Shown here one piece after another: positions 40,166-49,614 of a DNA stretch of 64,000 bases (positions within the stretch are counted from its first letter, which is position 1; every line of letters begins with the position of its first letter). Location of the stretch: assembly GCA_963773765.1 (NCBI GenBank), contig CAVZCC010000006.1, positions 620,001 to 684,000 of the forward strand, read 5' to 3'. Under the pieces are notes generated by a model. That model searched no databases, had not been told where the DNA came from, and was given only the letters and a program-made list of their open reading frames with translations. Both the position numbers and the translations under genes were made by a program. This DNA is from CAVZCC01 sp963773765. Lineage in GTDB: Bacteria > Actinomycetota > Acidimicrobiia > Acidimicrobiales > Microtrichaceae.

Positions 40166-41575
40166 TCAGTCACCCCCGGCCGAGACGCGGGACCGGCGGC
40201 GGAAGATCTCGCCGAAGGAGTCGGGGAGGGACCCGGTGTGGTCGTCCTCCTGGGGCGGCGGTGGCCCCTCCTTGATCTTGCGGTTCAGGAGGCTGAGGAA
40301 CACCACCAGCACCACGACGTAGAGGACCACGAACATGCCGAGCGAGAACGCCACCTGGGCGGTGGACACGTTGGGGGACTGCGCGCCGTCGGTGCGCAGG
40401 AGCTGCCACACGATCCAGGGCTGGCGGCCGAACTCGGCGGTCCACCAGCCGGACAGGGTGGCCAGCTGGGTGAGCACGATGGACCACACCAGGATCCACA
40501 GCATCCAGCGTTGGTCCCACAGCCTGCGCTTCCAGATCCACAGGATGCAGGCCAGGCCGCCGATGGCGATGAACAGCATCCCCAGGTTGATCATCAGGTG
40601 GTACACCTGGAACACCAGGTTGACGTTGGCCCAGTCGTCCTCCGGGAACGCCTCCAGGCCGGTGACCTCCGCCTTCGGGTCCTGGGCCACCAGGATGCTC
40701 AGCAGGCACGGCACGGAGATGCCGGAGGTGGTCCGGGTCTCCTGGTCGGACCAGCCCAGCAGGAACATGGGAGCGCAGTCCCGGGTCTGGTACAGCCCCT
40801 CCATGGCGCCCAGCTTCTCCGGCTGGCGGTTGGCCACCTCGGTGGCCTGGGTGGCGCCGAAGACGAACACCTGGAGCACGGCCAGCACGGTGAAGATGGG
40901 CAGGGCGACCCGGATCATGGTCCTGGCCAGGTCCACGTGGCGCCGGCGCAGCAGGTAGTAGGCGCCGACGCTCATGACCAGCGAGGCCCCCACGATCCAC
41001 GACGCCGCGATGGTGTGGATGATGCGGGGGCCGAACGAGGGTGTGAACACGACCTCCCGGAAGCTGGTCATGAACGCCTGGTCGCCCTGGCCGACGTCCT
41101 CCACCTTGTACCCGGCCGGCGTCTGCATCCAGGAGTTGGCCATGACGATCCAGGTGGCGCTGAACGTGGCCCCGACCACGACCATGGTGGTGGCGAAGAG
41201 CCACATCTTGTTGCCCAGCCGGGTGCCGCCGAACAGCATCAGGCCCAGGAACCCGCCCTCCAGCATGAAGGCGAAGATGCCCTCCGCGGCCAGCAGGCTC
41301 CCGAAGATGTTGCCCACGAACCGGGAGTACTCGGACCAGTTGGTGCCGAACTGGAACTCCTGGACGATGCCGGTGGCGATGCCCATGGCGAAGATCAGCC
41401 CGTAGATCTTGGTCCAGAACATGGACAGCTGACGCCACTTGGGATCGTTGGTGCGAACCGACTTCACGCCGAAGATGATCAGGATCAGCCCGAGCCCCAG
41501 CGACATGGGCGGGAAGATGAAGTGGAAGCTGATCGTCAGGCCGAACTGGATCCGGTGCAGCAGTTCGGTGCTCAT
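40166..41575 (-). CDS. cydA: cytochrome bd quinol oxidase subunit I
   Basis: 469 residues. It carries hemes b558, b595 and d and oxidises quinol with O2 as acceptor. Heme-ligand candidates: His in TISFHFIFPPMSLGLG and in RIIHTIAASWIVG, and Met in LMINLGMLFIAIGG. The conserved quinol-side motif AEFGRQPWIVWQLLRT is present, and the Q-loop is short, as in non-enteric enzymes. The frame is intact, unlike cydB, cydD and cydC downstream. First gene of cydABDC; ATG 41575. Operon expression is expected under low oxygen or respiratory stress, but no operator is visible. Confidence 0.96.
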   Translation of the reverse strand: MSTELLHRIQFGLTISFHFIFPPMSLGLGLILIIFGVKSVRTNDPKWRQLSMFWTKIYGLIFAMGIATGIVQEFQFGTNWSEYSRFVGNIFGSLLAAEGIFAFMLEGGFLGLMLFGGTRLGNKMWLFATTMVVVGATFSATWIVMANSWMQTPAGYKVEDVGQGDQAFMTSFREVVFTPSFGPRIIHTIAASWIVGASLVMSVGAYYLLRRRHVDLARTMIRVALPIFTVLAVLQVFVFGATQATEVANRQPEKLGAMEGLYQTRDCAPMFLLGWSDQETRTTSGISVPCLLSILVAQDPKAEVTGLEAFPEDDWANVNLVFQVYHLMINLGMLFIAIGGLACILWIWKRRLWDQRWMLWILVWSIVLTQLATLSGWWTAEFGRQPWIVWQLLRTDGAQSPNVSTAQVAFSLGMFVVLYVVVLVVFLSLLNRKIKEGPPPPQEDDHTGSLPDSFGEIFRRRSRVSAGGD

Positions 41576-41706
41576 CGGTGGCCTCCCGGCTCGTCCGCTG
41601 GCCCTCACGCTACGGGGTGCCGGCCCGGGTGGTGCGGACCGCAACGACGGACCCGGGCCCCCGGTCGGTAGCGTGCAGGGCACGTCCCCGACCCCAGGAG
41701 CGGACC

Positions 41707-42519
41707 ATGACACCCCCCTCGTCCCCCGAGGCCGCGCCCGCGGACCGGGCCCGCCCGCTGGCGGGCAGGGTCGCCGTCGTCACCGGTGGCAACAGCGGCA
41801 TCGGCAAGGCCATCGTGCTGGCCCTGGCCCGCGACGGGGCCAACATCGTCATCGACTACATCTCGCACCCGGAGGCCACCGAGGAGGTCGAGCGCCAGGT
41901 CCACGCCCTGGGCGACCGGGCCGTCGGGGTGGACGCCGACGTGTCCAAGGTGCCGGACCTGCGCCTCCTCGTCGACGCTGCGGTGGAGCGGTTCGGACGG
42001 CTGGACGTGTGGGTGAACAACGCGGGCATGGAGACCCGGACCTCCGTGCTGGACACCACGGTGGAGCAGTACGAACGGGTCATGGACATCAACCTGAAGT
42101 CAGCGTTCTTCGCCACCCAGCTCGCCGCCAGGCAGATGATCGCCCAGGGCGGCGGGGGCCGGATCATCAACATCACCTCGGTGCACGAGGACTGGCCCAT
42201 GCCGGGCAACACGGCGTACTGCCTGTCCAAGGGCGGCATGCGCATGCTGACCCGCACCGCCGGGGTGGAACTGGCCCCCCACGGCATCAACGTGGTGGGC
42301 GTGGGCCCGGGGGCGGTGGCCACACCCATCAACCGGTCCACCATGGACGACCCGGCCAAGATGGCGGTGCTGGATGCGGCCATCCCGCTCGGTCGCATGG
42401 CCGAACCGTCCGAGATCGCCGACGTGGTGGCGTTCCTGGCCGGACCGGGCTCGTCCTACCTGACGGCGACCACGGTCATGGCTGACGGTGGGCTGATCCA
42501 GTCCAGCCCCGGGCTCTGA
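41707..42519 (+). CDS. SDR family oxidoreductase (glucose 1-dehydrogenase-like)
   Basis: 270 residues from ATG 41707. Cofactor loop VVTGGNSGIGKAIVLAL, structural NNAG in VWVNNAGMETRT, and the Ser-Tyr-Lys triad in NITSVHEDWPMPGNTAYCLS and the next residue K. The pattern NITSVHEDWP-PG-TAYC-SKGG is typical of bacterial glucose 1-dehydrogenases. The product would be gluconolactone with NAD(P)H. The mutarotase gene follows by 8 bp, which supports a role on aldoses. No frame breaks. Confidence 0.88.
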   Translation: MTPPSSPEAAPADRARPLAGRVAVVTGGNSGIGKAIVLALARDGANIVIDYISHPEATEEVERQVHALGDRAVGVDADVSKVPDLRLLVDAAVERFGRLDVWVNNAGMETRTSVLDTTVEQYERVMDINLKSAFFATQLAARQMIAQGGGGRIINITSVHEDWPMPGNTAYCLSKGGMRMLTRTAGVELAPHGINVVGVGPGAVATPINRSTMDDPAKMAVLDAAIPLGRMAEPSEIADVVAFLAGPGSSYLTATTVMADGGLIQSSPGL

Positions 42520-42527
42520 GGACGGCG

Positions 42528-43587
42528 ATGCTGACCGTGCGCCCCTACGGGACCACCGTCGCCACGCCCGGGCGGCCCGCCTCCGACGTGGAACTGGTGG
42601 AGATCGCGAGCGACTCGGTGACCGTGCGGCTGCTCACGCTGGGAGCGGCCATCCACTCCGTCGACACGCCGGACCGCGACGGGCGCCCCGGCCCGGTGCA
42701 CCTGACCCTGGCGGACCTGGCCGCGTACGCGGATCCGGGCCGCAACCCCCATCTGGGGAGCTCCATCGGCCGCTTCGCCAACCGCATCGCCGGGGCCCGG
42801 TTCCCGCTGGAGGGCGGTGAGGTGCACCTGGTGGCCAACAACGGACCCAACACGCTGCACGGCGGGCCGTGGGGCTGGGACCGCCAGGTCTGGGACCTGC
42901 TGGATGCCGACGGGTCCGACCACGGTGGCACCGCGCTGTTCCGCCTGGTCAGCCCTGACGGTGACGAGGGGTTCCCGGGCACGGCCACCGCCACGGCCTG
43001 CTTCGAGCTGGACGGCGAGGTGCTGCGCATCACCTACGGCGCCACCACCGATGCCCCGACCGTGGTGAACATGACCAACCACGGCTACTGGAACCTGGAC
43101 GGCGCCCCCACGGTGGCCGACCACCACCTGGTGCTGGCCGCGGACCGCGTGCTGCCGGTGGACGGCGCGGGAATCCCCTCGGGCGGTCTGGAGCCGGTGG
43201 ACGGCACCCCGTTCGACCTGCGGGCCCGGACGCAGCTCGGTCCGGCCATCGAGCGCGGTGGGGCCCGGCTTCGACCAGTGCTTCGAGGTCCGCGGCCCGG
43301 CAGGGACGGTCCGGGCCGCCGCGGTGCTGGACGCCCCGGCGTCGGGTCGGTGGATGTCGGTGCGCACCGACCAGGTGGGTGTGCAGCTGTACACCGGGAA
43401 CGGACTGGGCGACCCGTTCCGGGCCCACGGGTCGGTGTCGCTGGAGACGCAGGCCTACCCGGACACCCCCAACCGCCCGGAGCTGGGCTCCACCCTGTTG
43501 GTCCCCGGCCAGCGGTACGAGAACGTCACCGAGCTGCGGTTCGGCACCGGTGACGTGCCCTCGCTCGGTCAGCTGGACGCTCCCTAG
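42528..43587 (+). CDS. aldose 1-epimerase (mutarotase)
   Basis: About 352 residues after repair of one quadruplet codon (GGTG near 43260). It interconverts alpha and beta anomers of aldoses. Family motifs: HLGSSIGRFANRIAGARF, the catalytic-His segments NNGPNTLHGGPWGWDRQVW and MTNHGYWNLDG, and the C-terminal catalytic Glu region (SLETQAYPDTPNRPEL). Adjacent to the glucose-dehydrogenase-like gene, so both probably act on glucose. The 3' end overlaps the convergent GH15 gene by 4 bp. Confidence 0.93.
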
Positions 43588-45461
43588 CCGGACGCTGCCT
43601 GGTCGGACGGTCCGGGGGGCGTGGGCTGGGCGGGGCGGGCACTGCGCATGACGCCCGGTGCCCGCTCGGCCATGGACAGGTTGGCCGCGGTGTTGATGAG
43701 CCCCACGTGGGAGAACGCCTGGGGGAAGTTGCCCAGCATGCGCTGCGCCGTCGGGTCGTACTCCTCGGACAGCAGCCCGACGTCGTTGCGCAGGCCCCGC
43801 AGGCGGTCGAACAGCTCCAGGGCCTCGTCGTGGCGGCCCATCAGGGCCAGGTTGTCCGCCAGCCAGAACGTCGTCATCAGGAAGGTGCCCTCGTCGCCGG
43901 ACAGGCCGTCGACGTTCTCGCCGTCGGTCTGGTAGCGGCGCACGAAGCCGTCGGTGACCAGGTCCCGCTGGATGGCCTCCACCGTGCCGACGATGCGGGG
44001 GTCGTCCGGGGGCAGGAACCCGACGGGCGCCAGCATCAGGAGGCTGGCGTCCAGGTTGGTGGACCCGTAGTACTGCGTGAAGGTGTTGAGGTCCGCGTTC
44101 CAGCCCTGGTCGCAGACCTGGGCGTGGACCTGGTCGCGGAGGGCGGACCACCGGGCGATCAGGTCCTGGCGCGTGGCCACCTCCGCGTCGGTGCCGGCGT
44201 CCCCCGCGGCCTGGGCCAGGCGGATGGCGCGGTCGAACGCGACCCACGCCATGACCTTGGACTGGGTGAAGTGCCGTCGGGGCCCGCGCACCTCCCAGAT
44301 GCCGTCGTCGGGGTCGTTCCAGACCTGCTCCAGGTGCTCCATGAGGGCCAGGATGACCTCGCCGCCGTAGCCCACCTGGCCCGGCAGGCGGGCGCTGGCG
44401 CCGGTGAGGGCGGCGTCCATGACCTCGCCGAACACGTCCAGCTGGAACTGGGTGGAGGCCTCGTTGCCGATGCGCACCGGCGTGGAGCCCTCGTAGCCCG
44501 GGAGCCAGTCCAGCTCCAGCTCGGTGAGGCGCCGTTCGCCACCGACGCCGTACATGATCTGGAACTCACCGGGGCTGCCGGCCACGGCGCGGCGCAGCCA
44601 CTGGGCCCAGTCGGTGGCCTCCTCCACGTAGCCGGAGATCAGGAGCACCTGCAGGGTCAGGGTGGCGTCCCGGAGCCAGGAGTAGCGGTAGTCCCAGTTG
44701 CGCTCACCGCCGATCTCCTCGGGCAGCGACGTGGTGGCCGCGGCGCACACCGCCCCGCTGGGGCCGTAGGTCAGCGCCTTGAGGGTGATGAGGGAGCGGA
44801 CCACCTCGTCCTTCCAGTCGCCGTCGTAGGTGCAGCGGCCCACCCACTCCCGCCACCAGCGCCGGGTGCGGTGCACCGCGGCCAGGCTGTCCAGGGGCAG
44901 GGGGGCGTGCATGTCGGCCGGGAACCACGTGAGCGAGAAGGACAGCCGGTTGGTCTCGCTCACCTCGAAGGTGGCCACCGTGGTGTGGTCCAGGCCCTCC
45001 AGGCGGACGGGGCTGTGGAGCCGGAGCCCGTCGCTGCCGGCGACCATCACCAGGCCGTCGCCGGTGGCCCGTACCCACGGGGTGATGGAGCCGTAGTCGA
45101 AGCGGACGACCAGCTCCATGTCCATCGTCACGTTGCCGCTGCGGCCCTCGATGATCCGGTGGATGGTCGGGTCCGGGTTGCGGGGCGGCATGAAGTCGAT
45201 CACGGCCACGGACCCGTCGGGGGTGTGGAACACGGTCTCCAGCACCAGGGTCTCCGGCTCGTAGCGCCGGGTGACCTTGGTGATGGGCCCGTGGGGGGCG
45301 ATGCTCCAGTGCCCGTTCTCGGCGTCACCCAGCAGGGCCGCGAAGCAGGCCCCGGAGTCGATGCGGGGGGCGCACCACCAGTCGATGGAGCCGCTGCGGT
45401 CCACCAGTGCGACGGTGTTGGTGTCGCCGATGATGGCGTAGTCCTCGATCCTGCCGGCCAT
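43584..45461 (-). CDS. glycoside hydrolase family 15 protein (trehalase/glucoamylase type)
   Basis: 625 residues. The N-terminal beta-sandwich starts IEDYAIIGDTNTVALVDRSG, and the (alpha/alpha)6 barrel has GGERNWDYRYSWLRDATLTL with a conserved Trp/Arg/Asp and a catalytic Glu region in LSGDEGTFLMTTFWLADNL. No signal peptide, so it is intracellular; this branch includes actinobacterial trehalases, and trehalose or a maltooligosaccharide is the likely substrate. ATG 45461 shares one base with the TGA of the NDH-2 gene (TGATG), so translation is coupled. Confidence 0.9.
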   Translation of the reverse strand: MAGRIEDYAIIGDTNTVALVDRSGSIDWWCAPRIDSGACFAALLGDAENGHWSIAPHGPITKVTRRYEPETLVLETVFHTPDGSVAVIDFMPPRNPDPTIHRIIEGRSGNVTMDMELVVRFDYGSITPWVRATGDGLVMVAGSDGLRLHSPVRLEGLDHTTVATFEVSETNRLSFSLTWFPADMHAPLPLDSLAAVHRTRRWWREWVGRCTYDGDWKDEVVRSLITLKALTYGPSGAVCAAATTSLPEEIGGERNWDYRYSWLRDATLTLQVLLISGYVEEATDWAQWLRRAVAGSPGEFQIMYGVGGERRLTELELDWLPGYEGSTPVRIGNEASTQFQLDVFGEVMDAALTGASARLPGQVGYGGEVILALMEHLEQVWNDPDDGIWEVRGPRRHFTQSKVMAWVAFDRAIRLAQAAGDAGTDAEVATRQDLIARWSALRDQVHAQVCDQGWNADLNTFTQYYGSTNLDASLLMLAPVGFLPPDDPRIVGTVEAIQRDLVTDGFVRRYQTDGENVDGLSGDEGTFLMTTFWLADNLALMGRHDEALELFDRLRGLRNDVGLLSEEYDPTAQRMLGNFPQAFSHVGLINTAANLSMAERAPGVMRSARPAQPTPPGPSDQAASG

Positions 45462-46723
45462 CAGTCTTCCTCGCTGGGGTCGATGATCACCCGGGCGGGG
45501 CGATCGTGGGTCAGGAAGGCCCAGAACCAGTTGGTGAGGGCCGCGGTGCGGGAGTCGCCGCCGCTGAGCAGGGCCAGGTGGACCGCTCCCCACATGACGA
45601 AGGCGGGCTTGCCGGTCAGGTGGATGTCGGGCGGCACCACGGCCACGGCGGCGCGGCGTCCGATGGTGGCCATGGTGCCCTTGTCCACGTAGTGGAACGG
45701 CTCGGGCTCCTTGTGCTTCCTGGTGATCCGGTCGATGGTCCGTCCCGCGTGCTCGCCGGCCTGCAGCGCCACCGAGCCCAGTTGGGGGAGGACCTCGCCC
45801 GACGTGGCGTCGGTGATCCAGGCCAGGTCACCGACCACGAACACCTCGGGGTGGGCCTCCAGGTTGAGCATCGGGTCGACCGGGACCCGGCCGTGTTGGA
45901 GGTGCTCGGACAGGGCGCCGGCCAGGGGGCTGGTCTGCAGGCCGGCGCCCCACACGGTGGTGGTGGCCGGGAGCGTCTCGCCGGAGGCGAGGGTCACGTG
46001 GTCCGCCGCGATCTCCGCCACCGACTCACCCAGGCGGACGGTGACGCCGCGTTCCTCCAGGGCGTCCTTGGTGTAGGCGCTCATGCCCTCGTCGAACATG
46101 GACAGCAGGCGGTCACCGTGCTCCACCAACGTGATGGTCGCGTCCCCGACCGGGAGGTCGGGGTAGTCGCTGACCAACAGGTTGAAGTACAGCTCGCCCA
46201 GGGCGCCGGCGGTCTCCACGCCGGTCGGGCCCCCACCCACGATCACCACGTCGAGGGCGCCGGGGGCCAGGTCGGCGCGGCGGCGGTCGGCGTCCTCCAG
46301 CGTGCGCAGCAGGTGCTGCTTGAGGCGCACCGCGTCGTTGAGGGTGTACAGCGGGAAGGCGTGCGCGTCCGCGCCGGCGGTGCCGAAGAAGTTGACCCGC
46401 GCCCCCAGGCCCACGATCAGGAAGTCGTACTGCTGGGGGTCCCAGTCGGAGAAGTGCACGGTCCGGGTGTCCAGGTCGATGCCGGTCACGGAGGCCTGGG
46501 TGAAGGACAGGTTGTGCTGCTTGTCCACGAACTCGCGGATGGGGTGGCCGACGGTCTCCGGGTCCAGCACGTCGGTGGCCACCTGGTAGAGCAGCGGCTG
46601 GAACGTGTGGTAGTCGTGGCGGTCCACCAGCACCACGTCCACCGGTGCCTTCTGGAGCTTGCGGGCGGCGCCGATGCCCCCGAACCCGGCGCCGAGGATG
46701 AGGACGAGCGGGCGGTCGGCCAT
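45461..46723 (-). CDS. ndh: type II NADH:quinone oxidoreductase (NDH-2)
   Basis: 420 residues. Two dinucleotide-binding folds: FAD at LILGAGFGGIGAARKL (residues 8-23) and NADH at VVIVGGGPTGVETAGAL (about 155-171); VWGAGLQTS and VFVVGDLAWI are further FAD contacts. A C-terminal amphipathic segment (FVMWGAVHLALLSGG) would attach it to the membrane. It passes electrons from NADH to quinone without pumping protons. The cydABDC oxidase genes lie nearby on the same strand, giving a complete non-coupled NADH-to-bd branch. First gene of a pair with GH15. Confidence 0.94.
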   Translation of the reverse strand: MADRPLVLILGAGFGGIGAARKLQKAPVDVVLVDRHDYHTFQPLLYQVATDVLDPETVGHPIREFVDKQHNLSFTQASVTGIDLDTRTVHFSDWDPQQYDFLIVGLGARVNFFGTAGADAHAFPLYTLNDAVRLKQHLLRTLEDADRRRADLAPGALDVVIVGGGPTGVETAGALGELYFNLLVSDYPDLPVGDATITLVEHGDRLLSMFDEGMSAYTKDALEERGVTVRLGESVAEIAADHVTLASGETLPATTTVWGAGLQTSPLAGALSEHLQHGRVPVDPMLNLEAHPEVFVVGDLAWITDATSGEVLPQLGSVALQAGEHAGRTIDRITRKHKEPEPFHYVDKGTMATIGRRAAVAVVPPDIHLTGKPAFVMWGAVHLALLSGGDSRTAALTNWFWAFLTHDRPARVIIDPSEED

Positions 46724-46784
46724 GGACTGTCACGGTATCGGCGGCGCCTGCCCGACCGGCGGTCCCTCCGCCCGAGGGGGCGGC

Positions 46785-48162
46785 TCAGTCGAACGTGTCG
46801 GGTGCGCCTTCCGGCATCGGGGCGTTGTGCAGCTCGTAGCCCTGCCACCATCGCTCGGCCCCCGGTGGGGCGGGGAAGCCGATGGCGGTGCGGGCCCGGA
46901 CCGCGCTGCGGACCGAGTGCTTGAGCTCCCGCAGCGCCTCCAGTCGGGCCGCGGTGACGCCACCCTCGTCGATGCAGGTCTGTTCCAGGTGCCAGGCCCG
47001 GTCCCGCTCCAGGGTGATGGTGTCGCTGGCGGCGGTGGCGATGCGCTCGGCGCCGTCGTCCAGGTCGGCCATGGCCTCCTCGGCCCGCATCCGGCCGTAG
47101 TCGATGTCGATCAGCATGAGCCCCCGGTGGACCTCGAAGGACCCCGACCACCTCCAGCGTCGGCTCGATGACGGTGTTGGTGGTTCCGGCGGGGAGCGGG
47201 GTGGCCAGGTTCTCCACCTGGGTGGAGAGGAAGCCCAGTTCCTCCGCGGCCCACAGGCCCACCTTGCGGTCGGGTTCGGTCACCGGCACCGCGATGACGG
47301 TGAAGATGCGTTCGGCGCCCAGGTCGACCGCGGCCCGCAGCGGGATGTTCTGGAGGCACCCGCCGTCCACGTAGGTGTCCGGGCCCAGCTTCCGGGGCGG
47401 GAACACCCCGGGGACGCTCGACGAGGCGATGGCACCGTCGATGAGGTCGAAGTCGGTCGCGTCGGGGATGAGGGTGTGGGCGTCGGGTCCGACCAGGGCA
47501 CCGTCCTGGCACACGTAGTGCGTCTCCCGGGCCCGGACCGCGGTGACGGCCATGCGGAGGTCCAGGCCGGGGCGGGCCACCAGTTCGGGGTGCACCTGGG
47601 TGATGCCCTCCGTGGTGCCGGTGCGGATGGCGTGCTCGAACGGGTCCAGGTTGAGCACGGCCCGTCCATGGTGGTCGTGGGCGGCGTCGTGGTGGGCCTT
47701 GGTGGCCTGCCTGGCCGCGGGGAGCTGGCGGGCCACCGCGGCCAGTTCCTCCCACCGGTCACGGACCCGGTCCCAGCGGTGGCCGGTGGGCTCGGGCTGC
47801 GCCCTGGTCTCGGGGTCCGGGTTGCCCCCGGGGAGCTCCGGTGTGGTGCGCTCGGTGATCAGCGTGCGGATGGCGTCGGCCGCATCGGTGTCGTCCAGCT
47901 CGGCCAGCCAGGGCTGGTCCCCGAAGACCAGGTCGGTGCGGGTCATGGACAGCAGGTCGTTGCGGGCCTCGGCCAGGCGGGTGGCGTATTCGTCCGGGGT
48001 GCGGGCCTGGGAGATGACCATGCCCAGGATCGAGCCGGCCGAGGCCGAGGTGATGACGTCGGGCAGGATGCCCAGGGTGTTGACCAGGTGGTCCAGCGCG
48101 CCCAGCTCGAAGGCGCCCTTGAACCCGCCACCGGCCAGGACGAACCCGGTGCGGGGGCTCAC
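46785..48162 (-). CDS. patatin-like phospholipase
   Basis: About 459 residues after repair of one quadruplet codon (CTTC near 47145). The oxyanion-hole loop is LAGGGFKGAFELGAL, the nucleophile elbow is TSASAGSILG and the catalytic Asp is in TYVDGGCLQNIPL. The elbow reads S-A-S-A-G, so the first Gly of G-x-S-x-G is replaced by Ser. A large insertion of about 100 residues (SMTRTDLVFG...GRAVLNLDPFEH) separates elbow and core. C-terminal 110 residues are helical (AEEAMADLDDGAERIATAAS). Acts on lipid acyl esters; substrate unknown. ATG 48162. Confidence 0.85.
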
Positions 48163-48263
48163 GGGGTGGCCTGCATGGTCGGGTCGGCGGTGGCCATGGG
48201 AGCAGCTTGGCCCATGGCGGGGCCCGTCAGGTGGTGCCCCGTGGTCCCGTTACGGTTTGCGGG

Positions 48264-49154
48264 GTGGAACCAGGACCTTCCGACCGGCCGGCGTGGCTGG
48301 CCCGCTCGCTGGCCGAGGAGCCCGTGCGGGACTCGGTCACCGTGGCGGGCTGCGACATCAACCTGCTGGTGTGGGGCCAGGAGGGCCGCCCGGGCCTGGT
48401 GCTGGTCCACGGCGGCGCGGCGCACGCCCACTGGTGGAGCCCCATCGCGCCGCTGATCGGCGACTACCGGGTGGTGGCGCTGGACCTGTCCGGCCACGGC
48501 GACAGCGGTCGACGACCCGAGTACCAGGTCGGGCTGTGGACCGAGGAGGTGCTGGCCGCCGCGGCGCGCGTGGGCATGGCCGGGCCCCCGGTGGTGGTGG
48601 GGCACTCCATGGGCGGGTTCGTGGCCGCGGCCACTGCCGTGCGCGGTGGTGAGGACGTGGCCGGGCTGATCGTGCTGGACAGCCCCATGGTGGAGGAGGA
48701 CGCGGAGGTGGAGGCGGCCCGCATCGGCCAGGCCTTCGGCAAGCCCCGCACCTATCCGGACCTGGACAGCGCGGTGGCCCGGTTCCGCACCGTGCCCCGC
48801 CAGGACCACTACGACCCGCACATCCTGGACCACGTGGCCCGCCACTCCCTGCGCCACACCGACGAGGGGTGGGCGTGGAAGTTCGACCCGCTCCTGTTCC
48901 GGGCCATCAGCCGGTCCGCCGCGGCGGAGCAGCTGCCCCGGATCCAGTGCCGGGTGGCGCTGCTCCGGGCCGAGTTCGGGCTGGTCACGCCCGAGATCGG
49001 CCGCATCATGTACGACGCCCTGGGCCGGGTGGCGCCGGTGGTGGAGATTCCCGAGGCCGGCCACCACCTGATGCTGGACCAACCGCTGTTGCTGCTGGTC
49101 GCACTGCGGGCGCTGCTGGCCGACTGGGAGCACTCGGTGCCGGTGCGGCGCTGA
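48264..49154 (+). CDS. alpha/beta hydrolase
   Basis: 296 residues from GTG 48264 (an upstream in-frame ATG at 48207 is less likely). Oxyanion region LVLVHGGAAHAHWWSPI, strand motif VVALDLSGHGDSGRR, nucleophile elbow VVGHSMGGFVAAA, and a C-terminal catalytic His in IPEAGHHLMLDQP. A typical epoxide-hydrolase/haloperoxidase-like family member; substrate unknown. Divergent from the patatin gene across 101 bp. It is the last chromosomal gene before the tRNA and the integrated element. Confidence 0.9.
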   Translation: MEPGPSDRPAWLARSLAEEPVRDSVTVAGCDINLLVWGQEGRPGLVLVHGGAAHAHWWSPIAPLIGDYRVVALDLSGHGDSGRRPEYQVGLWTEEVLAAAARVGMAGPPVVVGHSMGGFVAAATAVRGGEDVAGLIVLDSPMVEEDAEVEAARIGQAFGKPRTYPDLDSAVARFRTVPRQDHYDPHILDHVARHSLRHTDEGWAWKFDPLLFRAISRSAAAEQLPRIQCRVALLRAEFGLVTPEIGRIMYDALGRVAPVVEIPEAGHHLMLDQPLLLLVALRALLADWEHSVPVRR

Positions 49155-49202
49155 GGGCGGGTTGTCCGGAGGGCCTCCGGCCCGCTAGGTTGGCGGTCAC
49201 GC

Positions 49203-49279
<77 letters not shown>

Positions 49280-49297
49280 TCTATAAGTGCAGCTCAG

Positions 49298-49331
49298 AGG
49301 CCCTTTCCGAGGCATCGGGGAGGGCCTTTCT
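49298..49331 (+). terminator. terminator of tRNA-fMet
   Basis: AGGCCCT (49298-49304) pairs with AGGGCCT (49321-49327), then TTCT. Lies 19 bp after the tRNA, inside the element side of the junction. Confidence 0.6.
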
Positions 49332-49351
49332 GCTGCCCAGAATGCCCGAAC

Positions 49352-49373
49352 TTCTACACTTTTTCTACACTTT
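49352..49373 (+). repeat. two tandem 11-bp repeats (TTCTACACTTT), candidate integrase arm sites
   Basis: TTCTACACTTT at 49352-49362 is repeated at 49363-49373, in A/T-rich DNA between tRNA and integrase. Tandem short repeats flanking an att core are typical arm-type sites of tyrosine integrases. The remaining 240 bp up to the integrase start show nothing else. Confidence 0.5.
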
Positions 49374-49614
49374 TCAGAGTGACGGGCTGGTAGTCGGTGG
49401 CACGGGCGGGTACCGGACGGCACGTGGTGACCGTCGTCGAGGCTGAACGTTGGAGGTCGTCGACCCCGCCGGTCCTCGGCACAAGGGTCGACCTTCGAGC
49501 GGATGGCGCGTACCCTGAGCGGTGCAGCGCCAGATGCCCATCGGATGCCTCGGGTTCAGGCCGTGTCTGCTGCAGGGCGTCCCTTCCTCCAACCTCGAGA
49601 GAAGGGAATCCGTC

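Noticed and set aside
45506..46924. A 472-codon + strand frame opposite ndh
   Set aside because: Antisense shadow; the minus strand encodes a full NDH-2 with both nucleotide-binding motifs.
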